Assembly: GCA_016192435.1 (NCBI GenBank)
Contig: JACPUD010000034.1
Location: 1-37,099 of the forward strand
Length of the DNA stretch: 37,099 nt
DNA from: Rhodocyclales bacterium
GTDB lineage: Bacteria > Pseudomonadota > Gammaproteobacteria > Burkholderiales > Rhodocyclaceae
Direction: 5' to 3'
Shown here: positions 1-10,392 of the stretch, in pieces
Layout of the letters: every line of letters begins with the position of its first letter
Position numbering within the stretch: the first letter of the stretch is position 1
Made by a program: the position numbers and the translations under genes
Notes under the pieces: generated by a model
Databases searched by the model: none
What the model saw: the letters and a program-made list of their open reading frames with translations, nothing else
Told to the model about the DNA's origin: nothing

Positions 1-213
1 CTGGCCGACATCACGCGCATCCTGGCCGACCAGCAGATTTCCACCGCCGCCATGATTCAGCGCGAGCCGGGCGAGGGCGAAGACCAGACCGACATCATTA
101 TGCTGACCCACATCACGCGCGAGAAGAACATCGATGCGGCGATTACCAGGATCGAGGCGCTGCCGGTGGTGAAAAAGCAGGTGATCCGCCTGCGCATGGA
201 AGAGCTGGGCTGA
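1..213 (+). CDS. hom: Homoserine dehydrogenase, C-terminal end (partial)
   Basis: The window opens inside a reading frame that gives the last 70 residues of a protein and stops with TGA at 211-213. The segment has the look of the C-terminal ACT domain of homoserine dehydrogenase (ADITRILADQQIS, then QREPGEGEDQTDIIMLTH and a final RIEALPVVKKQVIRLRMEE stretch). That domain binds threonine as feedback inhibitor of the NADPH-dependent reduction of aspartate semialdehyde to homoserine. It is followed after one base by threonine synthase, the usual hom-thrC pairing, which supports the call. The catalytic domain lies outside the window, so its state cannot be judged. Confidence 0.9.
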   Translation: MADITRILADQQISTAAMIQREPGEGEDQTDIIMLTHITREKNIDAAITRIEALPVVKKQVIRLRMEELG

Positions 214-214
214 C

Positions 215-1639
215 ATGAAGTACATCTCCACTCGCGGCGGCGCAGAGCCGCAGGAATTCTGTGACATCCTGCTCGGCGGCCTGGCGCCCGACGGCGGGCT
301 CTATCTGCCCGAAGCCTATCCCCAGGTGGCCGACCGGCTCGACGAATGGCGCGGGCTGTCCTATGCGGAGCTGGCTTTCCGCGTCCTCGGCCTGTTCATC
401 ACCGACATTCCGCCGGCTGACCTCAAGGCGATTTGCGACAAGACCTATACGGCGCAGACTTATCGCTGGAGCCGCGATCCGGCCAAGGCGCAGGACATCG
501 TGCCGCTGACCACGCTGGAAGCCGATTTCCACTTGCTGGAGCTGTCCAACGGGCCGACCTTGGCCTTCAAGGACATGGCCATGCAATTGCTCGGCAACCT
601 GTTTGAGTACGTGCTCGATCGGCGCAATGAGACCATCAACATCCTCGGCGCGACCTCGGGCGACACCGGGTCGGCGGCGGAATACGCGATGCGCGGCAAG
701 CACGGCGTCAAGGTGTTCATGCTGTCGCCGGAAGGCAAGATGAGTTCCTTCCAGCGCGCGCAGATGTATTCGCTGCAGGACGACAACATATTCAACATCG
801 CCGTGCGCGGCATGTTCGACGACGCCCAGGACATCGTCAAGGCGGTGTCGAACGATGCCGGGTTCAAGGCGAAATACAAGATCGGCGCGGTGAATTCGAT
901 CAACTGGGCGCGCGTCGCGGCACAGGTCGTGTATTACTTCAAGGGTTATTTCGAGGCCACCCGGTCCAATGCGGAGCACGTGGCGTTCTGCGTGCCCTCG
1001 GGCAATTTCGGCAACATCTGCGCCGGCCACATCGCGCGCATGATGGGCCTGCCGATCTCGCGGCTGGTGCTGGCCACCAACGAGAACGACGTGCTCGACG
1101 AGTTCTTCAGGAGCGGCGTGTACCGGCCGCGCGCCACGGCGGAAACCCATGTGACGTCGAGTCCCTCGATGGATATTTCCAAGGCGTCGAATTTCGAGCG
1201 CTTCGTTTTCGATCTGGTCGGCCGCGACGCAACCATGGTGCGTGAACTGTGGCGCGAGGTCGATGCCGGCGGCAGTTTCAGTCTGTCGGGCGGTCCGTAC
1301 GCGGCGCGGCTGCCGGGCTACGGCATCGTTTCAGGCAGCAGCTCACATGCCGATCGACTGGCGACGATACGCGATGTCTGGCAGCGTTACGGCCAGATGA
1401 TCGACACCCACACGGCCGACGGCGTCAAGGTGGCACGCGAGCACGGCCTTGCCGGGGTGCCGATGATCGTGCTGGAAACGGCCCAGGCGGTGAAGTTTGC
1501 CGAGACGATACAGGAGGCGCTGGGCCGCGATCCGGCGCGGCCGGCGGAACTGGAGGGGATTGAAGACTTGCCGCAGCGGGTGGAGGTGGTCGATGCGGCC
1601 GTGGATCAGGTGAAGCAGCTTATTGTTCGCCACTGCTGA
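215..1639 (+). CDS. thrC: Threonine synthase
   Basis: A 474-residue PLP enzyme converting O-phosphohomoserine to threonine, the last step of threonine synthesis. It starts MKYISTRGGAEPQEFCDILL, the typical N-terminus of the long threonine synthase class, and carries the PLP lysine (about residue 119) in SNGPTLAFKDMAMQLLGN. The phosphate-binding glycine stretch GATSGDTGSAAEYA and the VNSINWARVAAQVVYY motif follow. The ATG at 215 lies one base after the hom stop, so the two are almost certainly co-transcribed and translationally coupled; only a weak GAGCTGGG ribosome site precedes it. The length is normal for the family and no damage is visible. An array of palindromic repeats begins about 50 bases after the stop. 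Confidence 0.97.
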   Translation: MKYISTRGGAEPQEFCDILLGGLAPDGGLYLPEAYPQVADRLDEWRGLSYAELAFRVLGLFITDIPPADLKAICDKTYTAQTYRWSRDPAKAQDIVPLTTLEADFHLLELSNGPTLAFKDMAMQLLGNLFEYVLDRRNETINILGATSGDTGSAAEYAMRGKHGVKVFMLSPEGKMSSFQRAQMYSLQDDNIFNIAVRGMFDDAQDIVKAVSNDAGFKAKYKIGAVNSINWARVAAQVVYYFKGYFEATRSNAEHVAFCVPSGNFGNICAGHIARMMGLPISRLVLATNENDVLDEFFRSGVYRPRATAETHVTSSPSMDISKASNFERFVFDLVGRDATMVRELWREVDAGGSFSLSGGPYAARLPGYGIVSGSSSHADRLATIRDVWQRYGQMIDTHTADGVKVAREHGLAGVPMIVLETAQAVKFAETIQEALGRDPARPAELEGIEDLPQRVEVVDAAVDQVKQLIVRHC

Positions 1640-1688
1640 GGCGAGGGGGGCGGGGGCGGTTCAGATGGGTGGGGGGTGCGATGGTTTT

Positions 1689-1880
1689 GTAGGGCCGACT
1701 TCAGTCGGCCGGGGTTACGTTACGTTGGCGGACTGAAGTCCGCCCTACGGTCGGCCGGGATTACGTTGGCGGACTGAAGTCCGCCCTACAGTCGGCCGGA
1801 TTACCATGGCGGACTGAAGTCCGCCCTACAGACCGCCCTACGGTTCGCCCGTTCGCCCGTTCGCCCTACGGTTCGTCCTA
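1689..1880. repeat. Array of GTAG-type REP-like palindromes (BIME-like)
   Basis: Four copies of a 22-base element made of GTAG plus a palindrome are seen: one facing forward at 1689-1710 and three facing the other way at 1727-1748, 1768-1789 and 1808-1829. The three reverse copies recur every 40-41 bases with a shared spacer (GTCGGCCGGATTAC-like), so they form a tandem repeat. The arms are GGCGGACT and AGTCCGCC around a central TC. The forward copy has GGCCGACT and AGTCGGCC, a paired change that keeps the stem. From 1830 the array decays into half units (CGCCCTAC, TTCGCCCG) ending at CTAC 1877-1880. This matches the general form of REP sequences mobilised by RAYT transposases (GTAG plus imperfect palindrome); no RAYT gene is in the window. 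It sits between two convergent genes. Confidence 0.85.
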
Positions 1881-2015
1881 CAGGTAAATCACCGCGGGGA
1901 ACACCGTCACGGCGAGTACCAGGATCAGCCATTCCATGTTGTAGCGGGCCAGCATTCCGGTGAAATGCATGACCAGCACGACGATGGCGATGATGTAGTA
2001 GAGGATGAAGAGCAT
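1878..2015 (-). CDS. Small two-helix membrane protein, unknown function
   Basis: A 45-residue open frame starting MLFILYYIIAIVVLVMHF and ending with a second hydrophobic stretch (WLILVLAVTVFPAVIYL). A short polar turn (GMLARYNME) separates the two predicted membrane helices. The ATG at 2015 is chosen because ACGGAGAA stands five bases upstream as a good ribosome site; an upstream extension to 2075 has no such signal. I do not recognise the family. The gene follows parC on the same strand, with a candidate promoter at the parC end. Its stop codon TAG is the TAG of a GTAG motif at the edge of the repeat array, so the repeat may have set or trimmed the C-terminus. Real coding is likely from the ribosome site and hydrophobic pattern but is not proven. 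Confidence 0.6.
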   Translation of the reverse strand: MLFILYYIIAIVVLVMHFTGMLARYNMEWLILVLAVTVFPAVIYL

Positions 2016-2085
2016 TGTTTTTCTCCGTGGGCGGCAGCCATCCGGAAATGCATCGAGTGGATAACACCAGGCCAATTTCTTGAAG

Positions 2086-2112
2086 ATTCTAGCATCAATG
2101 ACTCGATGTCAA
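2086..2112 (-). promoter_or_regulatory. Candidate promoter for the small membrane protein
   Basis: On the minus strand a perfect TTGACA (2112-2107) overlaps the last codons of parC and a TAGAAT (2091-2086) lies 15 bases further on. The 15-base spacer is shorter than ideal. The next gene on this strand starts at 2015. Confidence 0.4.
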
Positions 2113-4473
2113 GGTCAGGCTCGCGGCTTTTAGTTTGAATGGAATTTCCTGCCCGCGCCGTGCGCGGGCACCGCGGAACGCCGCCTGGGCGCGCAGATCG
2201 AGAGGCTGCTGGACGATCTTTCCGGCGCGTCCGGTGCCGCCGATCAACAGCGTCTCGCCACCGCTCACGGCGACGCCGACCAGTTCGTCGTTCTTGGTCA
2301 AGTCGATCAGCATCAGCCCCTTGCCCTTGGCCATTTCCCTGAGTTCGGCCAGCGGGAACAACAGCAGCCGGCCGCCCTGGGTCAGTACGGCGACGCTGTC
2401 GCCCAGTACAGGCGCCGGCGGCAGCGGCTTCTCGCCCTTGTCGAGAGTCAGGAAGGCCTTGCCCGCCTTGTTGCGCGCGACCATGTCGGCCACGCTGGCG
2501 ACGAAGCCGTAGCCGCCGGAACCGGCCACCAGGTACTTGCTCTCCGGCGCGGCAGTCAGCACCTGCGCGAGCTTGCCACCTTCCTGGAAGTCGATCATGG
2601 TGTTGAGCGGCGCGCCGTCGCCGCGGCCGCCGGGCAGCTCGGAAACCCTGACGCTGTAGCTGCGGCCGTTGCTGTCGATCACGATCAGCGGCCAGATCGT
2701 CCGCGTTTCCACTACCAGCCAGGGGAAGTCGCCGGTCTTGTAGGTGATGCCGGCGGCATCGAGGCCGTGGCCCTGGCGCGCGCGTACCCAGCCGTTCTTC
2801 GAAATGATCACCGTCACCGGCTCGTCGGGCACGGCAATCTCGCCCTGCGAGATCGGGGTCACGGCTTCGAGCAGGGTGCGGCGCTCGTCACCGAAGCGCT
2901 TGGCATCGTCGCCGATTTCCTTCTGGATCAGCTTGGTCATCTCGTTCTTCGAGTCGAGCAGTTTGTTGAGCTGGCCCTCTTCGGCGCGCAGGTCGCCGAG
3001 TTCCTTCTCGATGCGGATGCCTTCGAGGCGTGCCAATTGCCGCAGACGGATTTCGAGGATGTCCTCGGCCTGGATTTCGGTGAGGCCGAAGCGCGCCATC
3101 AGATCGGGCTTGGGCTCGTCGGATTCGCGGATGCACTTGATCACTTCCTCGATGCGCAGGAACACCGTCATGCGCCCTTCGAGGATATGCACGCGGCGCA
3201 GCACTTCGGCCAGACGGTGCCGGCTGCGGCGCTCGACGGTGGCGAAGCGGAAGGCGATCCATTCGTGGAGGATGGTCAGCAGGTGCTTCTGCTGCGGGCG
3301 CCCGTCGCGACCAACCATGGTCAGGTTCACCGGGATGCTGGATTCGAGGCTGGTATGCGCCAGCAGCACGGCCATGAACTCGTCCTGCGGGATGCGCGAG
3401 CTCTTCGGTTCGAGCATGATGCGCACCGCCTGCTGGTCGCTGGATTCGTCGCGCACGCTGTCGAGCACGCCGAGCACCAGCGCCTTGAGGTTCTTCTGCT
3501 CCTGGCTGACGTCCTTCTTGCCGGCGCGCGGTTGCGGATTGGTCAGGCCTTCGATTTCCGACAGCACCTGCGCCACCGAAACGCCGTGCGGCAGTTCGTA
3601 GACGATGACGCGCCACTGGCCGCGCGCCAGCTCCTCGATGCGCCAGCGCGCGCGCATGCGCAGGGAACCGCGGCCGTTGGCATAGGCGTCGCGGATGTCG
3701 GCCGGGGTCGAGATGAGCTGGCCGCCGCCGGGAAAATCCGGTCCCGGCATCACGGCGAGGACTTCTTCCAGCACCGCCTCGGGCTTCTTGATCAACAGGC
3801 GCGCGGCCTCGGCCACTTCGCGCAGATTGTGCGGCGGAATTTCGGTGGCCATGCCGACCGCGATGCCCGATGCGCCGTTGAGCAGCACCACCGGCAGGCG
3901 CGCCGGCATCAACTGCGGCTCGCTCATCGAGCCGTCGTAGTTGGCGATGAAATCCACCGTGCCGCGATCGATCTCGCCCAGCAGCAGGTCGGCGAAGGGC
4001 GTCAGGCGGCATTCGGTGTAGCGCATCGCGGCGGCGCCGTCGCCGTCGCGCGAGCCGAAGTTGCCCTGGCCGTCGACCAGCGGATAGCGCAGCGTGAAGT
4101 CCTGCGCCACGCGCACCATGGCGTCATAGACGCTGGTGTCGCCGTGCGGGTGGTACTTGCCGATCACGTCGCCGACCACGCGCGCGCTCTTGACGTGCTT
4201 GGCGCTGGCGGCCAGGCGCATCTCGTTCATGGCGTGCAGGATGCGGCGCTGCACCGGCTTCAGGCCGTCTTCCACCTGCGGCAGGGCGCGCGCCCGCACC
4301 ACGCTCATGGCATAGGCGAGGTAGGCGCGCTCGGCATAGGCGGCCAGCGGCAGCGAAGTTCCGTCGCCGGGATCGAGAGTTGGTGCTGGCGGTACGGCGG
4401 GCGGCGGCGGGTTGGCGGCGGCCGCGTCCGTGGGCGCGGGCTCGTCGAACAGGTCGGGGGTGTCGTTGTTCAT
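2095..4473 (-). CDS. parC: DNA topoisomerase IV subunit A
   Basis: A 792-residue type IIA topoisomerase breakage-reunion subunit, which with ParE decatenates daughter chromosomes. Residues 1-38 are a Pro/Ala-rich extension. The winged-helix core follows, with [20 protein letters not shown] (about 106-124), [15 protein letters not shown] and the active tyrosine in [14 protein letters not shown] (about Tyr152). The N-gate and coiled coil run to about residue 520 ([16 protein letters not shown] region), and the C-terminal part has the shortened beta-pinwheel repeats typical of ParC rather than GyrA. In the quinolone region the positions matching E. coli Ser80 and Glu84 are Thr113 and Asp117; I take these as lineage variants, not proof of resistance. 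It lies 181 bases downstream of parE on the same strand. Confidence 0.95.
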   Translation of the reverse strand: MNNDTPDLFDEPAPTDAAAANPPPPAVPPAPTLDPGDGTSLPLAAYAERAYLAYAMSVVRARALPQVEDGLKPVQRRILHAMNEMRLAASAKHVKSARVVGDVIGKYHPHGDTSVYDAMVRVAQDFTLRYPLVDGQGNFGSRDGDGAAAMRYTECRLTPFADLLLGEIDRGTVDFIANYDGSMSEPQLMPARLPVVLLNGASGIAVGMATEIPPHNLREVAEAARLLIKKPEAVLEEVLAVMPGPDFPGGGQLISTPADIRDAYANGRGSLRMRARWRIEELARGQWRVIVYELPHGVSVAQVLSEIEGLTNPQPRAGKKDVSQEQKNLKALVLGVLDSVRDESSDQQAVRIMLEPKSSRIPQDEFMAVLLAHTSLESSIPVNLTMVGRDGRPQQKHLLTILHEWIAFRFATVERRSRHRLAEVLRRVHILEGRMTVFLRIEEVIKCIRESDEPKPDLMARFGLTEIQAEDILEIRLRQLARLEGIRIEKELGDLRAEEGQLNKLLDSKNEMTKLIQKEIGDDAKRFGDERRTLLEAVTPISQGEIAVPDEPVTVIISKNGWVRARQGHGLDAAGITYKTGDFPWLVVETRTIWPLIVIDSNGRSYSVRVSELPGGRGDGAPLNTMIDFQEGGKLAQVLTAAPESKYLVAGSGGYGFVASVADMVARNKAGKAFLTLDKGEKPLPPAPVLGDSVAVLTQGGRLLLFPLAELREMAKGKGLMLIDLTKNDELVGVAVSGGETLLIGGTGRAGKIVQQPLDLRAQAAFRGARARRGQEIPFKLKAASLTLTSSH

Positions 4474-4520
4474 GATTGCGGCTTAACGTGGAATATATTG
4501 CCAAACGCGCCGCGTCAGGT

Positions 4521-4581
4521 TCGAGCGCAGCGAGCCGATTGATAGCCTCCCCCGCGAGGGGGAGGATGGGAGGGGGCGGGC
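4521..4581. repeat. Hairpin repeat family 2, copy A
   Basis: This roughly 60-base element lies between parE and parC. It opens with TCGAGCGCAGCGAGC, then has TAGCCTCC leading into a hairpin with arms CCTCCCCC (4546-4553) and GGGGGAGG (4558-4565) closed by a GCGA loop, then ATGGGAGGGGGCGGGCC. The second copy is at 6707-6765. Between the copies the stem differs by one base pair (8 versus 7) while remaining perfect, which points to a structured mobile or regulatory repeat and not to chance. Confidence 0.7.
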
Positions 4582-4654
4582 CCAATTGCCAGCATGAGGC
4601 GTCACGACTTCAAGGTATTTCATGATGCGAAGTGGTTCATCGAAGCTATGAGCG

Positions 4655-6655
<2,001 letters not shown>

Positions 6656-6706
6656 GGGTCGTATTGTTTTAACGTGAGACAACGTGTTCGGAGTGCTCGG
6701 TGATAG

Positions 6707-6765
6707 TCGAGCGCAGCGAGCAAATTAGTAGCCTCCCCGCGAGGGGAGGATGGGAGGGGCGAGCC
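6707..6765. repeat. Hairpin repeat family 2, copy B
   Basis: The partner of the element at 4521-4581. It has the same opening (TCGAGCGCAGCGAGC), the same TAGCCTCC lead and the same trailing GATGGGAGGGGCG. The hairpin arms are CCTCCCC (6732-6738) and GGGGAGG (6743-6749) around GCGA. It lies between the end of rmlD and the start of parE, in the same orientation relative to the genes as copy A. Confidence 0.7.
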
Positions 6766-6824
6766 TTTAATTCGCCTTTCGCCTGTTTCATCTTCGGTGG
6801 GTGGCGCTGGGTGCCATGAGTGTT

Positions 6825-7691
6825 CTAGAAGCGTGAATCGGCGAGGCAATCGACCAGGCCGGTGCGCCAGTCGGGCAGGGCCAGGCCGAAGTCACGGCGG
6901 AATTTCGCGCAGTCCAGCCGCGAATTGGCCGGCCGTGGCGCCGGCAACGGATAGTTGGCGCTGGCGATACGGTGCACCACGGGCGCTTTGTCAATCAGGC
7001 CGGCACGCTGCGCCTCGGCGAAAATGGCTTCGGCATAGCCGTGCCAGCTGGTTTCCCCCGCGGCGGCGAGATGGTAGAGGCCGTTGGGGACTTCCTTGCG
7101 GGCGGCGATCAGGGCGGTGACGTCGGCCAGGTGGCGGGTCCAGGTCGGGGCGCCGAACTGGTCGCCGATCACGCGCAATTCGCTGCGCTCCCTGCCCAGT
7201 CGCAGCATGGTCTTCATGAAGTTGGCGCCGTGCAGGCCATAGACCCAGCTGGTGCGGAAGATCAGGTGGCGGCTGTCCGCTGCCGCAATCGCGAGTTCGC
7301 CGGCGCGCTTGCTGCGGCCATAGGCGGACAGCGGCGCGGGGGTGTCGTCTTCGGTGTAGGGCGCGGCCTTGCGGCCGTCGAAGACGTAATCGGTCGAATA
7401 ATGGATCAGCATGGCGCCGAGCCGTTTGGCTTCCTCGGCGAGGATGGCGGGGGCCAGGGCGTTGATCGCGTCGGCCACGGTCGGCTCGGTTTCGGCCTGG
7501 TCCACCGCGGTATAGGCGGCGGCATTGACGATCACGGTGGGCGCTACGGCACGCACGGCGTCGCGCAGGGCATCGGCCTGGGCCAGGTCGAGTTGCTGCC
7601 GGTCGCGGGCGATCACTTCGCCGAGACAGGCCAGCGAGCGCTTCAGTTCGCGCCCCAATTGCCCGGCGGCGCCCGTCAGCAGGATTCTCAT
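6825..7691 (-). CDS. rmlD: dTDP-4-dehydrorhamnose reductase
   Basis: A 288-residue NAD(P)H-dependent SDR-fold enzyme that reduces dTDP-4-dehydro-L-rhamnose to dTDP-L-rhamnose, the last step of the pathway. The Rossmann motif is at the start ([20 protein letters not shown]), followed by VNAAAYTAVDQAE, HYSTDYVFDG and the catalytic YGRSKRAGE (YxxxK). The start at 7691 overlaps the rmlC stop in ATGA (7688-7691), which decides it over longer in-frame extensions. It is the last gene of a four-gene rml operon. The C-terminus reads TGLVDCLADSRF. The length matches the family and all core motifs are present. Confidence 0.95.
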   Translation of the reverse strand: MRILLTGAAGQLGRELKRSLACLGEVIARDRQQLDLAQADALRDAVRAVAPTVIVNAAAYTAVDQAETEPTVADAINALAPAILAEEAKRLGAMLIHYSTDYVFDGRKAAPYTEDDTPAPLSAYGRSKRAGELAIAAADSRHLIFRTSWVYGLHGANFMKTMLRLGRERSELRVIGDQFGAPTWTRHLADVTALIAARKEVPNGLYHLAAAGETSWHGYAEAIFAEAQRAGLIDKAPVVHRIASANYPLPAPRPANSRLDCAKFRRDFGLALPDWRTGLVDCLADSRF

Positions 7692-8230
7692 GCGAAGGTT
7701 TCTGCCTGGGCCAAGGGCGTACCGGCCACGTCCTTGGCCGCCAGGAGCGGCTCTGCCGTCAGCGGCCAGGGAATCGCGAGTTGCGGGTCGTTCCACAGCA
7801 AAGTGCGGTCGTGTGCCGGACTCCAGTAGTCGGTGGTCTTGTAGAGGAACTCGGCCGCGTCCGAGGTGACGCAGAAGCCGTGGGCGAAGCCGGGCGGTAT
7901 CCAGGCCATGCGTTTGTCCGCGGCGGACAGCGTGAAGGCTACCCACTGGCCGAAACTCGGCGACGAGCGGCGCAGATCGACCGCCACGTCATAGACGGCG
8001 CCGGCGGTGACGCGGATCAGCTTGCCCTGGGCGTGTTCGATCTGGTAATGCAGGCCGCGCAAGACATTCTTCTGCGATTTCGAATGGTTGTCCTGGACGA
8101 ACTCGGCGTCTATGCCAAGCTCCGCAAATGTGCGCTGGTTCCAGCTCTCGTAGAAGTAGCCGCGCTCGTCGCCGAATACTTTCGGCTCCAGCAATAACAC
8201 CTCGGGGATCGCGGTGGGTACGACCTTCAT
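7688..8230 (-). CDS. rmlC: dTDP-4-dehydrorhamnose 3,5-epimerase
   Basis: A 180-residue cupin-fold epimerase converting dTDP-4-dehydro-6-deoxy-D-glucose to dTDP-4-dehydro-L-rhamnose. It shows the family signatures [35 protein letters not shown] with the catalytic His near residue 61, [18 protein letters not shown], and [11 protein letters not shown]. The ATG at 8230 overlaps the rmlA stop (ATGA, 8227-8230) and the gene's own stop overlaps the rmlD start, so translation is probably coupled through the operon. The length is typical. Confidence 0.96.
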   Translation of the reverse strand: MKVVPTAIPEVLLLEPKVFGDERGYFYESWNQRTFAELGIDAEFVQDNHSKSQKNVLRGLHYQIEHAQGKLIRVTAGAVYDVAVDLRRSSPSFGQWVAFTLSAADKRMAWIPPGFAHGFCVTSDAAEFLYKTTDYWSPAHDRTLLWNDPQLAIPWPLTAEPLLAAKDVAGTPLAQAETFA

Positions 8231-9114
8231 CCGCGCACCTCCTGCGTCAGCAGGTTCTGCAGGTACTGGCCGTACTGGCTCTTGGCCAGCGGCTCGGCCA
8301 GCTTCGCCAATTGCGCGTCGTCTATCCATTTCTGGCGCCAGGCCACTTCCTCGGGGCAGGCCACCTTGAGGCCCTGGCGCTTTTCGATGACCTCGATGAA
8401 CTGGCCGGCTTCGAGCAGCGATTCGTGGGTGCCGGTGTCGAGCCAGGCCATGCCGCGGCCCATGATCTCGACCTTGAGCTGGCCGCGTTCGAGATAGACG
8501 CGGTTGAGGTCGGTGATTTCCAGTTCGCCGCGCGGCGAAGGCTTGAGCTTTGCCGCGATGTCGCAGACCTGGTTGTCGTAGAAATACAGCCCGGTCACGG
8601 CATAGCGCGACTTCGGCGCTTTCGGTTTCTCCTCGATGCTGATGGCGCGTCCCGTCGCGTCGAACTCGACCACGCCGTAGCGCTCGGGGTCGCTCACGGC
8701 GTAGGCGAACACCGTGGCGCCAGCATCAACTCTTGCAGCCTGCTGCAACTGCTGGCCGAAATCGTGACCGTAGAACAGGTTGTCGCCCAGCACCAGCGCC
8801 GACGGATGATCGCCGACGAAATCGCGGCCGATGATGAAGGCCTGGGCCAGGCCGTCGGGGCTGGGCTGCACCGCGTACTCGATCGAGAGGCCCCATTGCG
8901 CGCCGTCGCCCAGCAACTGCTCGAAGCGCGGCGTGTCCGCCGGCGTCGAGATCAGCAGGATCTCGCGGATGCCGGCCAGCATCAGCGTGGTCAGCGGGTA
9001 GTAGATCATCGGCTTGTCGTAGATCGGCAAGAGCTGCTTCGATACCGCCAACGTGACCGGGTGCAGGCGGGTGCCGGAGCCGCCGGCGAGGATGATGCCG
9101 CGAGTTCCGGTCAT
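8227..9114 (-). CDS. rmlA: Glucose-1-phosphate thymidylyltransferase
   Basis: A 295-residue nucleotidyltransferase that makes dTDP-glucose from dTTP and glucose-1-phosphate, the committed step to dTDP-rhamnose and the usual point of feedback inhibition. The N-terminal signature [16 protein letters not shown] followed by [17 protein letters not shown] is unmistakable; [14 protein letters not shown] and VLGDNLFYG follow. The start at 9114 ([12 protein letters not shown]) overlaps the rmlB stop in ATGA at 9111-9114, so a longer in-frame extension to 9201 is rejected. It is the second gene of the rml operon. Confidence 0.97.
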   Translation of the reverse strand: MTGTRGIILAGGSGTRLHPVTLAVSKQLLPIYDKPMIYYPLTTLMLAGIREILLISTPADTPRFEQLLGDGAQWGLSIEYAVQPSPDGLAQAFIIGRDFVGDHPSALVLGDNLFYGHDFGQQLQQAARVDAGATVFAYAVSDPERYGVVEFDATGRAISIEEKPKAPKSRYAVTGLYFYDNQVCDIAAKLKPSPRGELEITDLNRVYLERGQLKVEIMGRGMAWLDTGTHESLLEAGQFIEVIEKRQGLKVACPEEVAWRQKWIDDAQLAKLAEPLAKSQYGQYLQNLLTQEVRG

Positions 9115-10190
9115 TTTCGGTCTCCGTAGTTGCGATCCATCCACTGCCGGTATTCGCCGGAGACGACGTGCGCGACCCAGGCCGGGTTGTCCAGATACCA
9201 CTGCACGGTCTTGCGCATGCCGGTCTCGAAGCTTTCCTGCGGCGTCCAGCCCAATTCGCGCTGGATCTTGGCGGCGTCGATCGCGTAGCGCTTGTCGTGG
9301 CCGGGACGGTCGGCCACCGAGATCTTTTGTGCTCGGTAGCTGCGCCCATCGGCGCGCGGCTTCAATTCGTCGAGCAGGGCGCAGAGGGTGTCGACCACCT
9401 CGAGGTTGGTCTTCTCGTTGTGGCCGCCGATGTTGTAGGTTTCGCCCGGGACGCCGCGCTCGAACACCAGGCGCAAGGCGCGCGCGTGGTCATCGACGTA
9501 GAGCCAGTCGCGCACGTTGTCGCCCTTGCCGTAGATCGGCAGCGGCTTGTCCGACACCGCGTTGTGGATCATCAGCGGGATCAGCTTCTCGGGAAACTGG
9601 CAGGGGCCGTAGTTGTTCGAGCAGTTGGTGATCACCGTCGGCATGCCGTAGGTGTGATGCCAGGCGCGCACCAGGTGGTCGGAGGCGGCTTTCGATGCCG
9701 AGTAGGGCGAGTTCGGCTGGTAGGGGCTGGTCTCGACGAAGAGGCCGCCGCCTTCTTCTGCCGGACCCAGCGAGCCGAAGACTTCGTCGGTCGAGACGTG
9801 ATGAAAGCGGAAGCCGGCCTTGGCCTCCGGTTCGAGGAAGGACCAGTAGGCGCGCGCCGCTTCGAGCAGGGTATAGGTGCCGCTGATATTGGTTTCGATG
9901 AAGTCGCCGGGACCGTGGATCGAGCGGTCGACATGCGATTCGGCGGCGAGGTGGATCACGCCGGCCGGCTGATGGTCGATGAACAGCGTGTCCAGCGCGG
10001 CGCGGTCGCAGATGTCGCTGCGGCTGAAAATGTGGCGGCCGCGATCGGCGAGCCCGGCCAGGGATTCGAGGTTGCCGGCATAGGTCAGCTTGTCGATGTT
10101 GACGATGCGCCAGTCGCTCTCGGCGATCAACTGGCGTATCAGGGCCGAGCCGATGAAGCCGGCGCCGCCGGTAATGAAGAGGGTTTTCAT
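9111..10190 (-). CDS. rmlB: dTDP-glucose 4,6-dehydratase
   Basis: A 359-residue extended SDR enzyme that turns dTDP-glucose into dTDP-4-dehydro-6-deoxyglucose. It shows the NAD-binding [15 protein letters not shown] near the start, [24 protein letters not shown] and the catalytic [17 protein letters not shown] (YxxxK), then [15 protein letters not shown]. All are standard RmlB signatures. It is the first gene of the rmlBACD operon, and the only candidate promoter for the operon lies in the 200-base gap shared with the divergent aryl-CoA operon. The rhamnose produced would feed cell-surface glycans, but no rhamnosyltransferase lies in this window. Confidence 0.97.
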   Translation of the reverse strand: MKTLFITGGAGFIGSALIRQLIAESDWRIVNIDKLTYAGNLESLAGLADRGRHIFSRSDICDRAALDTLFIDHQPAGVIHLAAESHVDRSIHGPGDFIETNISGTYTLLEAARAYWSFLEPEAKAGFRFHHVSTDEVFGSLGPAEEGGGLFVETSPYQPNSPYSASKAASDHLVRAWHHTYGMPTVITNCSNNYGPCQFPEKLIPLMIHNAVSDKPLPIYGKGDNVRDWLYVDDHARALRLVFERGVPGETYNIGGHNEKTNLEVVDTLCALLDELKPRADGRSYRAQKISVADRPGHDKRYAIDAAKIQRELGWTPQESFETGMRKTVQWYLDNPAWVAHVVSGEYRQWMDRNYGDRK

Positions 10191-10236
10191 GGCAGTTCAG
10201 GGAATGTGTGGGCATCGCGGCCAACGCGGAGGCGCT

Positions 10237-10242
10237 ATTGTA
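10237..10242 (-). promoter_or_regulatory. Candidate -10 box for the rml operon
   Basis: TACAAT reads on the minus strand at 10242-10237, about 47 bases before the rmlB ATG. No good -35 sequence stands at 16-18 bases, so this is a weak call. Just upstream on that strand lies a small hairpin (CCGGGG, loop CAG, CCCCGG; 10265-10279). Confidence 0.3.
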
Positions 10243-10316
10243 TTCGATCAAAATATGCCTTCGACCGGGGCAGCCCCGGCGCCTCGGTCCGGGCAGGTTT
10301 GGGACTAGGATTCGCG

Positions 10317-10331
10317 TCAGGCTTGACCTGA
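10317..10331. promoter_or_regulatory. Operator-like inverted repeat over the -35 box
   Basis: TCAGG, five bases, CCTGA forms a perfect inverted repeat that overlaps the TTGACC -35 box of the aryl-CoA operon. A repressor dimer bound here would block RNA polymerase. No regulator gene is encoded nearby, so its binder is unknown. Confidence 0.4.
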
Positions 10332-10352
10332 AAAATAGTTTAGGTTTAAAAT
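10323..10352 (+). promoter_or_regulatory. Promoter of the aryl-CoA operon
   Basis: TTGACC (10323-10328), 18 bases, TAAAAT (10347-10352) in an AT-rich stretch that stands out from its GC-rich surroundings. Transcription would start near 10359, giving a leader of about 34 bases with AAGGAG at 10381-10386. Confidence 0.65.
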
Positions 10353-10392
10353 ATATCAATCGTAGGTAACGTCGCGACTCAAGGAGATTGGA

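Noticed and set aside
1727..1830. A possible mini-CRISPR (three repeats at 40-41 bases)
   Set aside because: The spacers are nearly identical to one another, the repeats are GTAG-type palindromes, and no cas gene is present.
2767..4542. A plus-strand frame of 591 codons opposite parC
   Set aside because: It is an antisense shadow of parC without any recognisable domain or ribosome site.
6656..6682. An upstream TTG start for parE
   Set aside because: It adds nine residues not typical of the family and has no ribosome site.
10265..10279. Small hairpin CCGGGG-CAG-CCCCGG as a terminator
   Set aside because: No T run on either strand, and it lies between divergent genes where no terminator is needed.
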